Positions 20,580-29,730 of a stretch of 42,980 bases of DNA are shown here, piece after piece (the stretch's first letter is position 1; each line of letters opens with the position of its first letter). Position numbers and translations under genes: made by a program. Source of the DNA: Vitrella brassicaformis (lineage: Eukaryota; Sar; Vitrellaceae); contig CDMY01000611.1 in NCBI GenBank assembly GCA_001179505.1, positions 1-42,980 of the forward strand, given 5' to 3'. The notes beneath the pieces were generated by a model. It was not told the DNA's origin. It worked only from the letters and a program-made list of their open reading frames with translations, and did not search any database.

Positions 20580-22140
20580 GAATGAAAGAATGCCTGACTG
20601 GAAGAGAATCCACTGATGAATGTCTCTGTGCGCACACCTGCATATACACGCGTCGACTTGGAGTGTGTGTATATGATGAATGTCTCTGTGCTCTCACGTG
20701 CGCATGCATGTTTGAACTTGGAGTGTGTGTATATGGTAAACGTCTCTGTGCGCATACCTGCGTATACACAGGTCGACTTGGAGTGTGTGTATATGATGAA
20801 TGTCTCTGTGCACACACCTGCGCATGCATGTTTGGACTCGGAGTGTGTGTATATATACGATGAATGTCTCTGTGCCCACACCTGCGTATACACGCGTCGA
20901 CTTGGAGTGTGTGTATATCATGAATGTCTCTGTGCGCTCACTTGCGCATGCATGTTTAAACTTGGAGTGTGTATATGATGAATGTCTGTGTGCGCAAACC
21001 TGTGTATACACGCGTCGACTTGGAGTGTGTGTATATACAATGAATGCCTCTGTGCGCACACCTGCGCATGCATCTGCGCATGCATGTTGGAACTTGGAGT
21101 GTGTGTATATATACGATGAATGCCTCTGTGCGCACACCTGCACATGCATGTTTGGCCTTGGAGTGTATGCGTATGATGAACGTCTCTCTGCACACACCTG
21201 CGCATGCATTTGTGGACTTGGAGTGTGTGTGCGCACACCTGCGCCTGCATGTTTGGACTTGGAGTGTGTGTATATATACGATGAATGTCTCTGTGCGCCC
21301 ACCTGCGTATACACACGTCGACTTGGAGTGTGTCTATATAATGAACGTCTCTCTGCGCACACCTGCGCATGCATGTTTGGACTTGGAGTGTGTGTATGTA
21401 TACGATGAATGCCTCATATACACGTTTGGACTTGGAGTGTGTGTACATATACGATGAATGTCTCTGTGCGCACACCTGCGTATACACGCGTCGACTTGGA
21501 GTGTGTCTACACGTTCATTATATACACACACTCCAAGTCGACACGTGCATACGCAGGGGTGCGCACACGGACATTCATCATATACACACAGAGACATCCA
21601 TCGAGTCCACGCGTACGCGTGGAGTTGGAGGGCGTGTATATGATGAGAGTTTCTGTGCGCACACGTGCACCTACACGGATGCATCGAGTTGAAGGGAGCG
21701 TGTCTGTGCGCACACCTGTGCATGCACGCAAAGACACGCAAACTGTATATGGGATCATTGTCTCTGTGCGCACACCTGCACATGCACGCGTCGACTTGCA
21801 AGGGGCGTATATGATGAATGCCTCTGCGCGTATGTTTGCGTATGAAGGCGTGGACTTGCAGACGGTGTAAATGTCTATGTGCGCACACCTGCACATGCAC
21901 GAGTGCCTCGAGTAGGAGGGAGTGTCTCTCTTGGCAAGGTGTGCGCATGCACGCAAGGACCTCCAGACGGAACATGGGATGAATGTCCGCACACAAGCGC
22001 CTGCACGCGTGGACTTGAAAGAGGTATCTCTGTCCGCACACCTGCGCATGCACACGTACGCGTGAAGTTAGAGGGCGTGTATGTGGTGAATGTATCTATG
22101 CACATACCTGCACAAAAACGTATGCGTCGAGTTGAAGGGA
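20580..22140. repeat. Minisatellite array, about 60-bp unit, alternating A/B types
   Basis: Units share the core cttggagtgtgtgtatat plus tgtctctgtgcgcacacctg. Core starts at 20657, 20717, 20777, 20837, 20901, 20961 and 21019 give spacings of 60, 60, 60, 64, 60 and 58. Two variants alternate at first: A with tatacacgcgtcgactt and B with catgcatgtttggactt, so the higher-order unit is about 120 bp. From about 21520 units are diverged, and some are inverted. Open frames on both strands across the array are a result of the repeat and are not evidence of genes. Confidence 0.9.
21492..21540. repeat. Inverted repeat where array orientation switches
   Basis: cgacttggagtgtgt (21492-21506) faces acacactccaagtcg (21526-21540), a 15-bp perfect inverted repeat. 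To the right of it several units run in the opposite orientation (to about 21600). Confidence 0.8.
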
Positions 22141-22181
22141 GTGTGGGAGTCGTTGGTGATGTTGTTGGATGGCCTTTAAAA

Positions 22182-22317
22182 GGACCTGAACCGCGTCATT
22201 AAGAAGCCCGATGTGGAGGAGCCAGACATCACCCGCAAGAAGCTCAGTGAGGGTAAACGAGAAGAGAAACTGGCTGTCGAAGCTGGTCCAGGCACCTTGC
22301 TACGCTTCCTACTGTGA
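22182..22317 (+). pseudogene. Orphan coding-like fragment (about 44 codons)
   Basis: The frame from about 22182 reads 'DLNRVIKKPDVEEPDITRKK' and continues with a charged segment to 'GTLLRFLL' and a TGA at 22315-22317. The codon pattern and charged composition look like real protein. It is closed upstream by a TAA, has no ATG and directly abuts the minisatellite. It may be a last exon or a remnant. The family is not recognised. Confidence 0.3.
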
Positions 22318-22970
22318 CTCACGAGTATGTAAACTCATCTTCAATCCATGCTTAGCAACACTTGCAATGTCGGTGTTGTGTCCTCGATCATCATTGCAGT
22401 CGCCTGTTTGTCACGCAATAAGGTCTCTTCTCGCGCAAACGCAGCAATCATGTCGGCTACATACCTCAGAGCTCTGAGTCGTGCAACACGCACAAACAGG
22501 TAGTCTGACCGCTTTCGTGTCTTCCTGTCTCCCTTTGGTGATAGAAGTGCCGCACACCCTTGAGAGGGAGAGCATGCAAGAGATGGATGCTTGTATGAGG
22601 AATGATGTCCCTATGTGTCTTGTCATCAACGTGTCCTGCCAATGAGAGAAGTCATCTGTCGATCCCTCCGCCTTAAGAAGGATGCTGGCTGAAGCCTTGA
22701 ATCAACACTGTGACTTCATTATCCCTGGCACATCACACGCATAGACGAAGAGCACACGTGATGACACGCCATTTTTGTCTACTTCTTTGCGTTTGCTTAT
22801 ACCAGAACGGATATTTAGAGCCTTTTGAAGAGTAGCAGCGCTTTTTGAAGAGTTATTTGCACTCTCAGTCGCGGTCCGCCGAGTGTTTTGGGAGCACAGG
22901 CCAATTGAATTTGCGGACATCTCTCTTGACGCCTATCGAGAGGCAGATCGAGCGACGATAGATGCTTAGG
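22318..22970. other. Stretch without a supported gene
   Basis: About 650 bases containing no exon series or repeat that I can define. Short open frames occur on both strands without recognisable motifs. Confidence 0.4.
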
Positions 22971-22974
22971 GAAT

Positions 22975-23160
22975 TCACACCTCCCTACACACAAGCAGGC
23001 ACACAAAAGGCAGCGGTTTCAGGAAATACCCTAAGCGGCGTGACGGCTTGATCCCATGTCTGTCCATCTCAACATGCAACATGCAACATGCGCCCCAACA
23101 TGCAACACGCAGCACGCAAAGGGCAGAAGCAGCAAACAGGTGGATATGCAATGCGCTGCG
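22975..23160 (-). repeat. Dispersed repeat copy 1 (minus orientation)
   Basis: The reverse complement of this segment matches 33030-33160 on the plus strand: tgcttctgccct, then runs of gcatgttgcatgtt, then acatggga..aggccgt or aagccgt, then taggg..tt and tgaaaccgctgcc. The encoded peptides are alike ('DRHGIKPSRRLGYFLKPLP' here and 'DKHGTRPLGHLGFSVKPLP' at 33.1 kb), so the repeat may derive from a protein-coding element. Confidence 0.55.
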
Positions 23161-23214
23161 AACGACGGCAACATACGAGCAGGCACGTAACGTTGCACGC
23201 ACGCCATCCCAGCG

Positions 23215-23915
23215 TGGTATATAGCAAAAGCAAAATAATCATTACAAAAATTTACAAGCAAAAGCAAAATAACATATGGAGAAATGATAATATAGTATTA
23301 CCAGAGCGTATTGATTTAGATTTGTTTATATAACTAATGGTACTAAATCAAGAAAAAGAGAAACATTAAAACATCTCTACTACCAATCGGGTTTCAATAA
23401 TATAAAGAATCAAAAAGTAAAGATAAAACTATAAGTGGATCTGATGTGAAAGAATTTATTGAAAACAAAGCATTTATCAGAGAATGCAGAAAATAGAAAT
23501 AAAATATAATTCATATATTCCTCCTGCTCCTCATTTTAATTATGAGGCAGATTTAGTCGATTATTCAAAATTCAGTCGATATGATGAAGGATATAAATAT
23601 ATCTTAAATGTTATAGACACATTTGTGAAGAAAGTTAGTAGTGCTGGACTTAAAACTAAAAGAGCAAATGAGGTATGATTCTATAAATGAATACAACAAT
23701 ACTAAACATTCAACTATCGAAATGAAACCTGATGAAGTTAATGATGAGAATGAAAGATTAGTATTATGGACATTAAAAGTGGAATATAAAAGGATTACAA
23801 CCCTTGAAAGTTGGAAATAAAGTTAAATTCAGAATACAGAAATCAAGTTAAATTCAGAATACAGGAATCAAAATTCGATAAAGGGTATCTACCATAATTG
23901 ATAGCAAAATATTAT
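23215..23915 (+). mobile_element. Decayed Polinton/Maverick-type integrase in an AT-rich island
   Basis: Composition falls abruptly to AT-rich at about 23215 and recovers after about 23990. The frame at 23484-23678 contains 'EADLVDYSKFSRYDEGYKYI' and 'NVIDTFVKK', which match the first and second Asp regions of the retroviral-type DDE integrase of Polintons and virophages (ADLVD..G-YKY-I/L..VID-F). Downstream pieces give 'YNNTKHSTI' (about 23695) and 'LKVGNKVKF' (about 23806), like the end of the core and the SH3-like C-terminal domain. The segment that should carry the catalytic Glu is missing, and stops and frame changes occur. It is an inactive fragment; other element genes (polymerase B, ATPase, capsid) are not seen. 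Confidence 0.6.
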
Positions 23916-24239
23916 GTATGAGATTGTGTGTGACATACGTTAACTCATAGCGCAACGGCAGGCAGAGTCTGTCGGTCTCTCATGAAAATATAAATGAACC
24001 GCATCAACATCGACCAACGCTCAATCATGCGACAAACATGCCAGCACCATCCTCAGCGCCCGCCTGGCGTATCTTCTAGCGGCGCCACCCACCACGCACA
24101 CACATACTCGCACTACGCGCTAACGCAACAGACAGACGAGCACCAACCCACCCCATCACCTGGTCATACCACTTCTCTGCCCACGCAGCTTTGATGCGCA
24201 GCTTCTCAACTAGGCGGCTGAAAAAACCATTAGCGTCTC

Positions 24240-24680
24240 TGCCTTACACACCATTCACCGTGACGCACAAGGGGGTGAAGTGGATGGACTTGTCCTTGCA
24301 CACACGACTATGATGGGCCTTTTTGGCCTTGTTACTGAGGATGGAGGCGGTAGATTGCGTGCGATAAGACGGTGCGTCAGCGTTTGTCACGCATAAGTCG
24401 AACGACACGTCCTTCTGCCTCTCCCACACCCCTCTCACTGTCCGTCCGCACCCCCTTCTCCCCCTCCTCAGGCTCCACAATCACCACCTCCTTCGTGACC
24501 GCCGACTCGCCCCAAACCTTGGCAGACAGATCGCACAGCACGTCCACCACGTCGTTGTACCGCCGAATTACCAACCCACCCACCCCACGGTTGAGGGCGT
24601 GGTCGAGCGAGTATGCAGCCCCGCAGCCGTCGCAGTGGGTGGGCATCTTGGGAGGCTCATAGGCGTACCGAATGGCCATG
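24240..24680 (-). pseudogene. Retroelement C-terminal zinc and restriction-like endonuclease region
   Basis: The segment reads 'HCDGCGAAYSLDHALNRGVG' followed by 'RRYNDVVDVLCDLSAKVW', a C-x-x-C..H motif and helix that follow the RT in this element type. After a frame change it reads 'RGVWERQKDVSFDLCVTNAD' and 'CKDKSIHFTPLCVTVNG'. The FDL-x-V strand after a W-x-R-x-K helix is the usual site of a PD-(D/E)xK-like nuclease in related elements; that assignment is inference. The frame change near 24480 indicates decay. Confidence 0.5.
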
Positions 24681-24849
24681 GTCGCGATCGTCAGGCGTCA
24701 GGTCGGTGTGGTCCTCTGCGTCAGGCCGGCAAGTCACCCACCCGGCCGTCTTGGCCTTGATCGCCTGATGGACCGCCCGTCGTCTCTCTGCGGGCAGCTG
24801 CTGGAGGCCGTCCTTGAAGCGCTCCTTGGCTGCCTCATCTGTCGCCCGC

Positions 24850-26040
24850 CGCTACTCCTTGACCGCTTGCTGTATCTCGGTGTGGTGCTGGAAGGGGTTG
24901 AATGGAGGGCCGTCGGGTGGGTTGCCGTTTTGAATGGTGGACACCAGCAGGGAGGTGCCCTTGGTGGATGTCTCGTATACCGCCGCTACTCGCTTTGTCG
25001 AGTCCCTCACCCTCATCCCCTTATGACGCGCAGGCAGCATCGTCAGCTGGGCCTTAGTAGCGGTCACCGCATGGTTGGAGAGCTGGATGAGGTAGTGGGT
25101 GAGGGCATCTCGCAGCGACTCGAATGTCGCCCGCTCCTCAGGCATCACCCGCATGAAGAAATCCCACTCGGCCTGCAGAGACGTTGTGAGTGCTGTGTGG
25201 GCTGCCTGCGGGTACTTGGCCGCTGCGTCCGCTATCCGGTTGACACATCGCTGCCACTCCTGCACCCTCTCAGTGGCGTAGGCTCGCTTGCCCTTCGCGG
25301 TCCTTACAAATCCTCCCATATATCGAGCACCACTCACAATCTCCACGTCGGTATCGCCAAACACCTCCCGCGCCCGATCCTTGCAACCTGCCCGCACCAC
25401 CAGCTTGCTCTTCTTGTCGTTGGAGTGATAGCCCCTCAGTGGCCCTCTCCGCTGCAGCTCATCCCATCAGTCGCGCACCGGCTGAAGGTCTCCCACCTTG
25501 GCGGAGTCGTCGGCAAACCACGCCTGAGAACCCTCCTCTGCTTGCCGCTTCATCTCCCACACGAGCGAAAGGGTGGCCACAGAGTAGAAGAGGGAAGCCA
25601 AGGGGTCGCCTTGTGTGGTCCCTTCTCGACTTCACAGCAGCGCGAGTTGGTCGCGCATGTAGAGGGCCGCATGGCCGCGATAGGTATTAAACAGGAAGCG
25701 TGAGCACCGCAGCCACAAAATGCGGACATTCCATATTGCGGCAGGGCGATTCATTGTATTGTAGGCGTTCATCGTATCCACCAGGATCGCACACTTTACG
25801 CCACTCGAGTCGAACTCGCCGGATACCGCATGAATGGCACCCTTCACGCCCCCCTTGAGCCCGGCGCATAGCTGGTCTGCACCACATACAATCTCCGCAT
25901 CCACCCCGACCGCCTTGGCTATCGCCTTGCCCATGATGCGCATCAGGACCTCCTTGATCCCGATGGGCCGCACACTTGGTTGCTTGTCCAGACCGATAAG
26001 CCGACATGCATGCAGGGCCTGCAGCCGCTCCTAGGGCACG
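24850..26040 (-). pseudogene. Reverse transcriptase domain, interrupted
   Basis: On the minus strand the RT motifs appear in order: 'MRPIGIKEVLMRIMGKAIAK' (about 25914-25973), 'CAILVDTMNAYNTMNR' (about 25750-25800; the catalytic Asp of motif A is in LVD), 'GTTQGDPLASLFYSV' (about 25580-25622) and 'WFADDSAKVG' (25490-25519, the ADD catalytic pair). The thumb-like region continues to about 24850 with 'MVRAGCKDRAREVFGDTDVE' and later 'QLTMLPARHKGMRVRD'. A TGA at 25467-25469 interrupts the frame after the ADD motif, and frame changes occur near 25630. Catalytic residues remain, but the protein cannot be made as one chain. Confidence 0.65.
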
Positions 26041-26126
26041 TCCTCGTTGGCGATGTGTGAGGCCATGGCCGCTAACTCACTGCGCAGCTCCGCACTTGTC
26101 GCGCCGCCCTTGAGAAGGAGAGTCTT

Positions 26127-27368
26127 TCACACAGATGACTCGGCACCAACAGGGCCGGCGCCTCCCCTTGTTGCCCGTGCCGCCCGCTCGATGTGGTTGG
26201 CGGTGATCTCGACCTGGGTGAGGGGAGGGAGGGGCCGGTCGAGGAAGCAGGACGGGTCAGGGTCACTCTGGTTGGAGTACTTCGACTCGAGGACCTCCCG
26301 AATGGTGCGGCCCGCAGGGTCGGCCTCAGCCAGATCGTTGGAGTTCAGCGCGCCTCGCCCTCCCCACTCGGTCAGGAACCGGACGGCCTGCTTGACCTTG
26401 CCCTTGTCGATCAGGCGACGGAATTGACGCAGCGTGGCCTCGTTGGCGTCGTCCTTGCCAACAGGCCTGGTGGCCAGAAGGGCGTTGTTCCGCTCAGCCT
26501 CCTGCACGAGCTGCTCGAAGTCGCCCTTCTCCCATTGGTCCATCCGCCGCTCCACCGTCTTGGCGATGTCCTTGCTGCCAGTGACATCTGGCGCCCGATA
26601 GAGATTCGTGCACGCGCAGATGAGGATGCGCTTACTCGCCAGCTGCTCCTCACGCCACCGACGAGCCTCGGTGGCGAGCAGTCGGGCCAGCCGCTTCGTC
26701 GAAGCACCCGGTGGATCCCAAAGGCACCCTCGCAACGGGCCGAGGCGGGCGTGCCAGCGCTGCCAGTCGGTGTTTATGAGGCCGCTCTGCTGATTGAAGT
26801 CGGTGGCTCCGAAGGCCTCGTGCATCTTCTCTCGGACGAATGAAGACGTCGGAGGGCCAGCAGGGGGAGCAAGGGGTATGCCGGGAGGCGGGCGGTGGGG
26901 AGTCTCGACCGCATTGCAGAGGCAAGCGTAGCAGATGCCCTTGCTCGAGGACGCCGGGCGGATGTGGCAGCTGGCATACTGGGGAGCGACATACGATGCG
27001 GATCCGCCTCGTAGCGAAGACTCATCCGAGTGGAAGCAACGAGGATGAATGGAGGGGGAGTTCGAATCCTCGGCGGTACAGTTATTGTCCTCGGGCTCTC
27101 GATTCTCGCATATGCCTAGGTCACAGGAATGGCAGTTGGTGCACTTCTTGCCCTTCTCCAAGCAAGGGCAGCCCCGCTCTTTCCCCTTCCTCTTGCATCT
27201 CGATCCAGTGGTCTTGTTCCGGTTCTTGTTGCATGAGCAACACCGCACAGGACCAGCGGCTGGCTGCAAGGGCGGGGCATCGTCTCCCGGCACTGCAGAG
27301 ACGCCCTCTTGAGACGGCGGGGGCGGATGGGCTGAGTCTGTTGAGACTGGGGTCGATTCTGCACTCAT
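26127..27368 (-). CDS. Retroelement N-terminal Cys-rich protein (413 aa, open)
   Basis: The ATG at 27368 opens a Pro/Ser-rich leader followed by a Cys cluster at about residues 43-90: 'CCSCNKNRNKTTGSRCKRKG', 'CPCLEKGKKCTNC' and 'CDLGICENRE'. The C-x-C and C-x-x-C spacing resembles the Cys-rich N-terminal region of certain animal and oomycete RT elements and would bind zinc and probably nucleic acid. The middle and C-terminal parts are Arg/Glu-rich ('LARLLATEARRWREEQLASK') and end shortly before the RT region. The frame breaks at about 26127, where RT-upstream sequence continues in another frame. It is likely the N-terminal part of one polyprotein, not a separate host gene. Confidence 0.55.
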   Translation of the reverse strand: MSAESTPVSTDSAHPPPPSQEGVSAVPGDDAPPLQPAAGPVRCCSCNKNRNKTTGSRCKRKGKERGCPCLEKGKKCTNCHSCDLGICENREPEDNNCTAEDSNSPSIHPRCFHSDESSLRGGSASYVAPQYASCHIRPASSSKGICYACLCNAVETPHRPPPGIPLAPPAGPPTSSFVREKMHEAFGATDFNQQSGLINTDWQRWHARLGPLRGCLWDPPGASTKRLARLLATEARRWREEQLASKRILICACTNLYRAPDVTGSKDIAKTVERRMDQWEKGDFEQLVQEAERNNALLATRPVGKDDANEATLRQFRRLIDKGKVKQAVRFLTEWGGRGALNSNDLAEADPAGRTIREVLESKYSNQSDPDPSCFLDRPLPPLTQVEITANHIERAARATRGGAGPVGAESSV

Positions 27369-27750
27369 TCTCCAGAGCTGCTCGAGCTGGATATGATGCT
27401 GGCAGGTGTGGCCCGAGCAGCCGTCATAGTAAGGAGAAAAAGGGCCTCAGGCCCTGCGAGCTCAGACAAGCAATCATTATTATGTATGAGATTGCAATGA
27501 ATGAAAAGATACTTCAAAATTCAAAAAAGCAAAACGTAAATGTGGATTCACAGGTGTTTGTATCGAGTGTATAGAAAACAAATGTAAAAACTCAACTTAA
27601 ACTGTAGTCTTGCATTTTTTCTTTGCCACCCCCGTCCCCCTTCTACATGCCTGTCCACACCCTCGTCCTTTTAAACTTTATCACATTAGGACTTTCACAG
27701 GGGTTTCCACTTCTTTTCACGCTTTTTACCCTATCCCTTTCATAATCTCC

Positions 27751-27810
27751 ATACGCTGGGAGTTTGACTTCGCTTTCGAACGCGAAAGCGAAGTCAAACT
27801 CCCAGCGTAT
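27751..27810. repeat. Near-perfect 60-base palindrome (28-bp stem), copy 1
   Basis: atacgctgggagtttgactt and the bases after it to 27778 are the exact reverse complement of 27783-27810, leaving the four bases aacg as a loop. It lies in the leader region of the retroelement copy, between the ATG (27368) and the LTR-like segment. Confidence 0.9.
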
Positions 27811-28104
27811 AGTCCTCCCTGTCCTCACCGGCCTTTTCGCACGATGCCCCTACTAATGTGAAGCCCAAACTGAAAAAAAGCAAAGATTCTCAAAGTCGCC
27901 ACCAATCATGCGCACGCCAACGCGAATTGGAATTCTGGACGAATTTTCGTCTCTTTTTTTTCATACAAGTTTCCATATAAGAATGTTTTGGGAAGGGTTC
28001 AGAGTTCAAAAACGCATCGTCCGCGGTACGCCGAATTCAACCGTCAGAATGCTCTCGCATGTTGCCATTGATATTGTACTCTGGTAGCGTTTCCACTATG
28101 TGGA

Positions 28105-28286
28105 AAGGCCGGTAAGAGCCTTCCCGAATCAGTTGAATAGCTGAGGATCAACTGGGCGGTAAGTCGTAGAGTCAAGAGTGCTTTCACTTCACTGAGACGG
28201 ACAGGTCACACATTAGTGATATACTGGTGTCTATCCATAGGATGCATCGTCAGGCTACATGGACACAGATCTGCTTCGGTGACGGG
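28105..28286 (-). repeat. LTR-like segment, minus orientation, copy 1
   Basis: The reverse complement aligns by eye with 40060-40245 upstream of the copia-type gag: ccatcaccgaag or cgtcaccgaag, then cagatctgtgt, gatgc, agtaaaagcac or agtgaaagcac, acttaccgcccag, gatcct..ctattcaa, and accggccttt. The segment is therefore related to that element's long terminal repeat or leader. Confidence 0.55.
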
Positions 28287-28993
28287 ACGAGCCTCGGTGG
28301 CGAGCAGTCGGGCCAGCCGCTTCGTCGAAGCACCCGGTGGATCCCAAAGGCATCTCGCAACGGGCCGAGGCGGGCGTGCCAGCGCTGCCAGTCGGTGTTT
28401 ATGAGGCCGCTCTGCTGATTGAAGTCGGTAGCTCCGAAGGCCTCGTGCATCTTCTCTCGGACGAATGAAGACGTCGGAGGGCCAGCAGGGGGAGCAAGGG
28501 GTATACCGGGAGGCGGGCGGTGGGGAGTCTCGACCGCATTGCAGAGGCAAGCGTAGCAGATGCCCTTGCTCGAGGACGCCGGGCGGATGTGGCAGCTGGC
28601 ATACTGGGGAGCGACATACGATGCGGATCCGCCTCGTAGCGAAGACTCATCCGAGTGGAAGCAACGAGGATGAATGGAGGGGGAGTTCGAATCCTCGGCG
28701 GTACAGTTATTGTCCTCGGGCTCTCGATTCTCGCATATGCCTAGGTCACAGGAATGGCAGTTGGTGCACTTCTTGCCCTTCTCCAAGCAAGGGCAGCCCC
28801 GCTCTTTCCCCTTCCTCTTGCATCTCGATCCAGTGGTCTTGTTCCGGTTCTTGTTGCATGAGCAACACCGCACAGGACCAGCGGCTGGCTGCAAGGGCGG
28901 GGCATCGTCTCCCGGCACTGCAGAGACGCCCTCTTGAGACGGCGGGGGCGGATGGGCTGAGTCTGTTGAGACTGGGGTCGATTCTGCACTCAT
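28250..28993 (-). pseudogene. Truncated duplicate of the Cys-rich retroelement frame
   Basis: The ATG at 28993 starts the same protein as at 27368, including the whole Cys cluster, and stays open to 28250. The match to the full-length frame ends where the duplication ends: after about 230 residues the reading runs into the LTR-like segment and the C-terminal half and RT are absent. One base is missing in the region ggcatctcgc compared with the first copy, which also changes the frame there. Confidence 0.65.
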
Positions 28994-29376
28994 TCTCCAG
29001 AGCTGCTCGAGCTGGATATGATGCTGGCAGGTGTGGCCCGAGCAGCCGTCATAGTAAGGAGAAAAAGGGCCTCAGGCCCTGCGAGCTCAGACAAGCAATC
29101 ATTATTATGTATGAGATTGCAATGAATGAAAAGATACTTCAAAATTCAAAAAAGCAAAACGGAAATGTGGATTCACAGGTGTTTGTATCGAGTGTATAGA
29201 AAACAAATGTAAAAACTCAACTTAAACTGTAGTCTTGCATTTTTTCTTTGCCACCCCCGTCCCCCTTCTACATGCCTGTCCACACCCTCGTCCTTTTAAA
29301 CGTTTATCACATTAGGACTTTCACAGGGGTTTCCACTTCTTTTCACGCTTTTTACCCTATCCCTTTCATAATCTCC

Positions 29377-29436
29377 ATACGCTGAGAGTTTGACTTCGCT
29401 TTCGAACGCGAAAGCGAAGTCAAACTCCCAGCGTAT
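29377..29436. repeat. 60-base palindrome, copy 2 (one mismatch)
   Basis: The second duplication unit carries the same hairpin with one change (gctgagagt in place of gctgggagt), which breaks one base pair of the 28-bp stem. Confidence 0.9.
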
Positions 29437-29730
29437 AGTCCTCCCTGTCCTCACCGGCCTTTTCGCACGATGCCCCTACTAATGTGAAGCCCAAACTGAA
29501 AAAAAGCGAAGATTCTCAAAGTCGCCACCAATCATGCGCACGCCAACGCGAATTGGAATTCTGGACGAATTTTCGTCTCTTTTTTTTCATACAAGTTTCC
29601 ATATAAGAATTTTTCGGGAAGGGTTCAGAGTTCAAAAACGCATCGTCCGCGGTACGCCGAATTCAACCGTCAGAATGCTCTCGCATGTTGCCATTGATAT
29701 TGTACTCTGATAGCGTTTCCACTATGTGGA

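Larger units (their letters stand above)
23990..27368 (-). mobile_element. Retroelement copy 1 (Cys-rich protein, RT, endonuclease-like C-terminus)
   Basis: A minus-strand element reads from an ATG at 27368 through a 413-codon open frame, then through broken RT sequence, to a C-terminal region ending near 24240 and a 3' tail to about 23990. A second, shorter copy of the 3' half lies at 36.96-37.56 kb in plus orientation, and the two 3' tails share similar sequence (tgtctgttgcg..gcgcg), which supports the 3' boundary. The style (RT with conserved RPIG motif and a terminal zinc/nuclease region, no LTR-linked integrase or protease) suggests a non-LTR class. The exact clade is not assigned. Stops and frameshifts in the RT half make this copy inactive. 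Confidence 0.6.

Noticed and set aside
20580-22140. CRISPR-like array or a repeat-protein gene
   Set aside because: Units are contiguous and degenerate without unique spacers, and frames are open on both strands, as expected for a minisatellite of this composition in a eukaryote.
27055-27072. ggagttcgaatcctc resembles a tRNA B box (also at 28680-28697)
   Set aside because: It lies inside the open Cys-rich frame in both duplication units, and no acceptor stem, D arm or anticodon arm can be folded around it.
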